A stretch of DNA of 64,000 nucleotides from NCBI RefSeq assembly GCF_019468465.1, contig NZ_CP080519.1, forward strand, positions 2,309,001-2,373,000. The letters run 5' to 3'. The notes under the pieces are model-generated. The model searched no databases. It saw nothing but the letters and a program-made list of their open reading frames with translations, and was not told where the DNA came from. Within the stretch, counting starts at the first letter, position 1, and every line of letters starts with the position of its first letter. The DNA is from Amycolatopsis sp. DSM 110486 (GTDB lineage: Bacteria > Actinomycetota > Actinomycetes > Mycobacteriales > Pseudonocardiaceae). The translations under genes were made by a program, and so were the position numbers. Below are positions 60,260 through 64,000 of the stretch, piece by piece.

Positions 60260-60840
60260 TCAACCTGTGACCTCGACGACCGGCGTCGGCAGCGCGGCGA
60301 GCCCGGCCAGCATGCGCGGCGGGAAGTCGATCCAGCCGGCGAGGAGGAAGCGGTGGGTGTGCACGTGCAGCTCCTGGAAGCGGTGCCAGCGCCGCATCCC
60401 GTCCACCGCGGTGGCCAGGTCGAGGTGCCCTGCGTCGATCGCGTCGGCGAACTCGTCGAAGTCGAGCGGCCGCTGGTGGCGGCCGTCGGTGGACACCATG
60501 ACCTCCAGGTACAGGTCGCGCAGCACGATCCGCCCGGGCTCGACCGTCACGTGCAGCAGATCGACATACCAGGTGGCCGGTGCGGGCAGGTCCCCGTCGA
60601 CCCCCACGACGACGCGGCCATCGGTGGTCCGCATCCGCTGCCAGCACGGCTCGGCCATGCCCACCCCGAGGTCCAACAGGACGAACACGCGCACCAGCCG
60701 GGTGCGCCCCGGCCACGGCTCAAAACGCTGCGGCAGCTGGAATTCGTAGGCAAGGGTGTCGCCGTCGCGGACCCCGGCAGCGGGCCGACCAGCGGCACCG
60801 GGTCACCGTGGTCGCCCCGCCAGACCTCCACGTGCTTCAT
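60260..60840 (-). pseudogene. DUF402 (FomD-like) protein gene with a -1 frameshift
   Basis: From ATG 60840 (GGGAAAG upstream) the frame reads MKHVEVWRGDHGDPVPLVGPLPG and then loses sense. One base earlier in phase it continues VRDGDTLAYEFQLPQRFEPWPGRTRL, then VRVFVLLDLGVGMAEPCWQ and the typical DUF402 part WYVDLLHVTVEPGRIVLRDLYLEVMVS, RPLDFDEFADAIDAGHL. The break is at CCCC on the plus strand (60772-60775); one more base would restore a protein of 193 residues. DUF402 proteins such as FomD hydrolyse nucleotide-linked phosphonates or act in RNA biology. A sequencing error is possible. Confidence 0.75.
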
Positions 60841-61168
60841 GGATCTTTCCCACCGCACCCGGCAACCGAAAACCCGACGTCTAGGTCCGCGAATTGCTGG
60901 CCGGCCGGGTATTGGCGACCTACCTTCACGGTCCGGTCCTGGCACGCAATTCTGCGCTGACCGACGTGCTGCTGGAATTTAAGGCTTTTCCGCCGACGTG
61001 CGGCCCCCTGTGGTCTCCGGCGCGATGGTTTTGGTCGTCGCTGGCGTGTTTCGGTCGACCAGTACTCCTCATCCATTCCAGGTGGTGCGCCAGGCACCCT
61101 GTCCGGTCGAGCGTGACTCCGGCGGCATCGGAGCCGCTGCCAATCGGACTGATGATCGGAGGCATCCG
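60841..61168. other. intergenic region, nothing recognised
   Basis: 328 bases between the divergently read DUF402 gene and the SHOCT membrane protein gene. It must contain both promoters, but no clear element stands out. GGAGG at 61158-61162 is the ribosome site of the next gene. Confidence 0.45.
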
Positions 61169-61579
61169 GTGTCGAGCTATCCGCTGCTCAACATTTTCTG
61201 GACCATGTTGTGGTTCTTCCTCTGGATCTTGTGGTTCATGCTCCTGTTCCGCGTGATAGCGGACATCTTCCGAGACGATCACCTCAACGGCTGGGCCAAG
61301 GCGGGGTGGACGATCTTCGTCTGCATCCTGCCATTCCTCGGAATCTTCGTGTACCTCGTTGCCCGCGGCCGTGGCATGGGCGAGCGCGCGCAGGAACGCG
61401 CACAGCGCCAGGAGCAGGCATTCCGCTCCTACGTGCAGGACGCGGCGCGCGATAAGCCACCGTCGGACCGTGGACCCGATCGGGTCGGCGAGCTGGAGCG
61501 GCTGGCCGGCTTGCGCAAGAGCGGCGACCTCACCGAAGACGAGTACCAACAGGCCAAGTCGAAGCTGCTCGCTGTTTGA
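61169..61579 (+). CDS. PLDc_N/SHOCT-domain membrane protein
   Basis: A 136-residue membrane protein. Two helices at about 8-30 (FWTMLWFFLWILWFMLLFRV) and 45-65 (KAGWTIFVCILPFLGIFVYL) flank DIFRDDHLNGW, the cardiolipin-synthase N-terminal-like motif. The C-terminus has a short SHOCT helix, LERLAGLRKSGDLTEDEYQQAKSKLLA. GTG 61169 is 6 bases after GGAGG. The family is common in actinobacteria; a SHOCT module often mediates oligomerisation. A second SHOCT protein lies at 63638. The next frame starts at its stop codon. Confidence 0.82.
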   Translation: MSSYPLLNIFWTMLWFFLWILWFMLLFRVIADIFRDDHLNGWAKAGWTIFVCILPFLGIFVYLVARGRGMGERAQERAQRQEQAFRSYVQDAARDKPPSDRGPDRVGELERLAGLRKSGDLTEDEYQQAKSKLLAV

Positions 61580-62196
61580 CGAACCAGAACGACAGACCGA
61601 CTCCGGCCGGGCGCCGCGGCAGGCACCGCGCAGCCGGTATCTACGGCGCCATCGTGACCGCCGCGCTCACGGTCGCGGTGGTGGTCACGCTGCTCGTGTA
61701 CTGGGTCGCCGAGGAGTACGCGGAACTGCTCGGCGAACACCTGGCCGACGTGCGTTTGACCGCGAAACCCGTGACACCGTTCACCGCGGAGGACTGCGCG
61801 GCGCGTACGGGGCAACGCACGCGATTGAAGGCACACGCCGTGGGAGGCACAGGTGCGGCCGATGGTCATGACCATGACGAACCGATTTCGCCGGCAGAAC
61901 AGCCGCTGGCTGCACCACCGCACCCACCCCCGGCAACACCGCCGAGAGTTCGGCCCCAAGGGCGCTACCGCAGGCATCAGTGTCGTCGTCACACGGCGGA
62001 ACGCCCGGCAAAACGACATTGGACCCTATCCGGACTCAACCCGCCCCTGCACGCTGGATCGCGGACTCCCCGCCGCCGGAGCACCACGCGCCGAGGCGGC
62101 GTAGAGCCCCACGGGGCCGGTGTCCTGGCTCCCGGTGCTTCGCTCGACAGTCGAGGTGAACCGTGTTCGCTCGCGTGGTGTGGTGGTCGACAGTGA
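61576..62196 (+). CDS. truncated membrane protein, probably decayed
   Basis: The first 50 codons, from TTG 61576 overlapping the preceding stop, read RRGRHRAAGIYGAIVTAALT, one helix (VAVVVTLLVYWVAEEYAELLGEHL) and then VRLTAKPV. This matches the start of a common actinobacterial membrane protein with several more helices. After about residue 60 the frame changes to Pro/Arg/His-rich sequence with no helix, so the rest of the gene is lost or shifted. The open frame runs on to 62196 and overlaps the next gene by 34 bases, but that part is unlikely to be coding. Confidence 0.4.
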   Translation: MTNQNDRPTPAGRRGRHRAAGIYGAIVTAALTVAVVVTLLVYWVAEEYAELLGEHLADVRLTAKPVTPFTAEDCAARTGQRTRLKAHAVGGTGAADGHDHDEPISPAEQPLAAPPHPPPATPPRVRPQGRYRRHQCRRHTAERPAKRHWTLSGLNPPLHAGSRTPRRRSTTRRGGVEPHGAGVLAPGASLDSRGEPCSLAWCGGRQ

Positions 62197-62831
62197 GTTG
62201 CACGAGCGTGATTTGCGCACTCGGTCTCACGCTGGTACCGGCTCTGGCCCTGGTCGCCGTGGCGGCTTCAGCACTGGCCTTGGGCTTGTTCTTCCGGGTC
62301 TGCGCCAACGACCGCTGGGTGGAGCGTCGCTTCGGTCCTCGCCACGCGGCCCCGCGAGCAGCCGCGGCGGTCGCCGTCTTCACCGCGGTCGTCGGACTGA
62401 TCGCGGCGACCATCGCAGTCGTCGCCGGAGCGACCCTCGCCCTGACGACCACCACCATTCTCGTAATCGCCGGCCTCTGGTCGGGGCCAAAGGTCCTCGC
62501 CCGGCCTGACCAGCCCCGCCGGCACCGGCGGCCCGCGCCTCTTCCGAACGTCCAGCGCGGGTCGGTCCAGCGCGGGTCCGTCCGGCCGGTGTCGGTCCGG
62601 CCGGTGTCGGTCAGCTCGCTGTCGGTCGAAGAGCTCTGCTTGGCGTGGCGGCGGAGTTACGTCGAGCTGGAGCACGTCCGCGACGAAGAGTCGCGGTACG
62701 CCGTCATTGCCGCCAGGCAGGCGTACCTCGACGAACTGGAACGGCGCGACCGGCAGGGTTTCACCCGATGGCTGGACAGCGGAGCGCGAGCGGCCGGCGA
62801 TCCGAGCCGGTTCGTCCGCCCGGCGGAATGA
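62163..62831 (+). CDS. membrane protein with pentapeptide-repeat linker
   Basis: A 222-residue protein with four helices in the first 110 residues (two near 8-42, two near 68-108), a cytoplasmic linker and a soluble C-terminal helix bundle (LSVEELCLAWRRSYVELE, YAVIAARQAYLDELERRD, about 153-198), a pattern seen in actinobacterial proteins of unknown role. The linker consists of 5-residue units ending in SV: RGSVQ, RGSVR, PVSVR, PVSVS, SLSVE. GTG 62163 follows GAGGTGA. Function unknown. Confidence 0.65.
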   Translation: MFARVVWWSTVSCTSVICALGLTLVPALALVAVAASALALGLFFRVCANDRWVERRFGPRHAAPRAAAAVAVFTAVVGLIAATIAVVAGATLALTTTTILVIAGLWSGPKVLARPDQPRRHRRPAPLPNVQRGSVQRGSVRPVSVRPVSVSSLSVEELCLAWRRSYVELEHVRDEESRYAVIAARQAYLDELERRDRQGFTRWLDSGARAAGDPSRFVRPAE

Positions 62832-63166
62832 TCCCGCATCCGGCGGCTTGCGGTCCAGCGATCGAGGTGTCTGTCCGCGTTGCGCTCTACGTACTGCATC
62901 GCGACGTGGGACAGATACGAGTGCTGCCATTCGCTGGACTCGTGGAAGATGATCTTCATCGTGACCGGGGTTCGTGCTGACATCGATGACCGCGACAGGC
63001 GCGGGGTCGAAATCGGAAGTGGCGTACCCGCCAAGCCGTGCCCGCGCGACGTCACCTGCTTGGGATGAGGACAGGGCCGGCGCTCAGCTCGAAAGTCGAG
63101 TGGTGATGTGTGCGTCCGCTGTGGCGCGCACTACATCCCTGCCGGGAAGTAGCCAGGAGGCCTGTG
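62832..63166. other. intergenic region, no supported gene
   Basis: 335 bases. A minus-strand frame starting at 62962 (MKIIFHESSEWQHSYLSHVA) looks protein-like for about 45 residues but runs antisense into the preceding gene and cannot be confirmed. AGGAGG at 63155-63160 belongs to the next gene. Confidence 0.45.
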
Positions 63167-63613
63167 ATGACCGATGCCGTCGAGGCAATGGGGCCGGTCA
63201 GCTATCTGATCGTCGAGTTCCCGGGCGGCAAGATAACCGGCCACGGCTTGCCAATTTTAGTGGACTTGGTCGACCAGGGTTTGATCCGAATCCTCGATTT
63301 GCTGTTCGTCACCCGGGACGACGATGGGTCGGTGCGCGCGGTCGAGTTGCGCGACCTGGATCTTGACGGCCGGCTTGACGTGGCGACCTTCGAAGGCGCG
63401 TCCTCGGGCCTGTTCGACGACGGTGACCTGGCCGATGCCGCGTCCGCGATCGAACCCGGGGCGTCCGCGGCGATCCTGCTGTTCGAGAATCGGTGGGCAC
63501 GGCCGTTCACGCAGGCCCTGCGCCGCGGTGGGGCCGAGGTGGTGGCTGTCGGTTACGTCCCCCTCGATGCCATCGCCGCATCGCTCGATGCCGCCGAAGC
63601 AGCCGACGTCTGA
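63167..63613 (+). CDS. DUF6325 (DUF1269-like) family protein
   Basis: A 148-residue soluble protein of the type GPVSYLIVEFPGGKITGHGL ... LVDLVDQGLIRILDLLFVTRDDDGSVRAVEL, then AAILLFENRWARPFTQALRRGGAEVVAVGYVPLD. It alternates alpha and beta segments with an acidic surface. The family occurs widely next to SHOCT-domain genes in actinobacteria, as here. ATG 63167 is 6 bases after AGGAGG. Stress response is often suggested for such genes, but I can give no reaction. Confidence 0.8.
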   Translation: MTDAVEAMGPVSYLIVEFPGGKITGHGLPILVDLVDQGLIRILDLLFVTRDDDGSVRAVELRDLDLDGRLDVATFEGASSGLFDDGDLADAASAIEPGASAAILLFENRWARPFTQALRRGGAEVVAVGYVPLDAIAASLDAAEAADV

Positions 63614-63637
63614 TCCGACGGAGAAAGGACGAGAACC

Positions 63638-63916
63638 ATGCCGGGTCTCCTCCGAGGTCTCGCACGAACTGCCGCGATCGCAGGGACTGCGACCGCCGTG
63701 TCGAATCGAGTCTCGCGCCGTCAGGGCCAACGCTGGTCCCGGCAGGAGGACGAGCAGTACGCCCAGCAACAGCAGGACGTGCCACCGTCGCAGCCAGCTG
63801 CGGCACCCGCTCGCGACACGGTCACGCAGCTCAAGGAGCTTGCCGAGCTCAAGGCGCAGGGCGTCCTCACCGACGCCGAGTTCCAGTCCGAGAAGGCCAA
63901 GATCCTCGCGTCATGA
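63638..63916 (+). CDS. SHOCT-domain protein
   Basis: A 92-residue protein with a basic, weakly hydrophobic N-terminus (LLRGLARTAAIAGTATAVSNRVSRRQ), a glutamine-rich linker (YAQQQQDVPPSQP) and a C-terminal SHOCT module (VTQLKELAELKAQGVLTDAEFQSEKAKILA). AAAGGA lies upstream of the ATG, 24 bases after the DUF6325 stop, so the two are co-transcribed. The combination is recurrent in actinobacteria. Function unknown. Confidence 0.85.
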   Translation: MPGLLRGLARTAAIAGTATAVSNRVSRRQGQRWSRQEDEQYAQQQQDVPPSQPAAAPARDTVTQLKELAELKAQGVLTDAEFQSEKAKILAS

Positions 63917-64000
63917 CACTGCGGGCCCCGGATATGTATATGGAGGGCCGCCGCTGTTCCCGAGCGCGGCCTGTCTGCGGCTCGGTTTCGAGCTGAGCCG

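Overview
The window is a high-GC chromosomal segment with frequent GTG/TTG starts, many 1-4 nt stop/start overlaps, an Lsr2 nucleoid protein, LuxR, PadR and HxlR regulators and twin-arginine export signals. This points to an actinobacterium. The mix of carboxylic acid reductase, branched-chain-type ABC uptake and aromatic catabolic operons fits a soil Pseudonocardiaceae such as Amycolatopsis, which is an inference from gene content only. I saw no tRNA, rRNA, CRISPR array, insertion sequence or replication origin.

Layout. 1-4050: end of a methyltransferase, then a full-length carboxylic acid reductase. 4384-10619: two exported epoxide-hydrolase-like enzymes around an aldo/keto reductase and a large LuxR regulator, then a small protein. 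10693-16532: a sortase-anchored thioester-domain surface protein, a PadR-regulated ABC exporter and a secreted Nep1-like protein. 16656-18263: argG behind tandem ARG boxes, closed by an elaborate hairpin. 18281-20599: an XRE regulator divergent from an aldehyde dehydrogenase.

20618-32051 is the most interesting block. An XRE-cupin regulator is divergent from a ten-gene operon that encodes a complete branched-chain-type ABC importer, then a muconate-cycloisomerase-like enolase, a maleylacetate-reductase-like dehydrogenase, an ADP-forming acyl-CoA synthetase, a carboxymuconolactone-decarboxylase-like protein and a double-hotdog hydratase. It looks like uptake plus degradation of one small acid by a route I cannot match to a described pathway. 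32097-41840 (minus strand) is a second catabolic operon, led by a divergent LysR gene at 41952. Its first five genes have the order of the dmpC-E-F-G-H lower meta-cleavage set. They are followed by a RidA-type deaminase, 3-hydroxyanthranilate dioxygenase, ACMS decarboxylase, a divergent tryptophan-dioxygenase homologue, a flavin reductase and an MFS permease: a 3-hydroxyanthranilate (kynurenine-type) meta pathway.

42886-49704 holds a flavin reductase, a frameshifted HEAT-repeat gene, a structured AT-rich non-coding region, and a third catabolic operon (HpaB-type hydroxylase, cupin, flavin reductase, DUF2848 hydrolase, alpha/beta hydrolase) ending beside an AraC regulator. 49759-58992 holds a HEAT-like gene between 29-bp direct repeats, an SGNH hydrolase, a stand-alone trpF, an exported metallophosphoesterase-LamG protein, lsr2, a beta-carbonic anhydrase with two short-chain reductase-like proteins, and an HxlR regulator. 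58993-64000 is a decaying region: gene remnants, a frameshifted DUF402 gene and several small membrane or SHOCT-domain proteins.

Two genes (HEAT, 43563-44320; DUF402, 60260-60840) appear broken by loss of one base in a run of four G/C. Sequencing error should be excluded before calling them pseudogenes. Family assignments come from reading the translated sequence without database searches.
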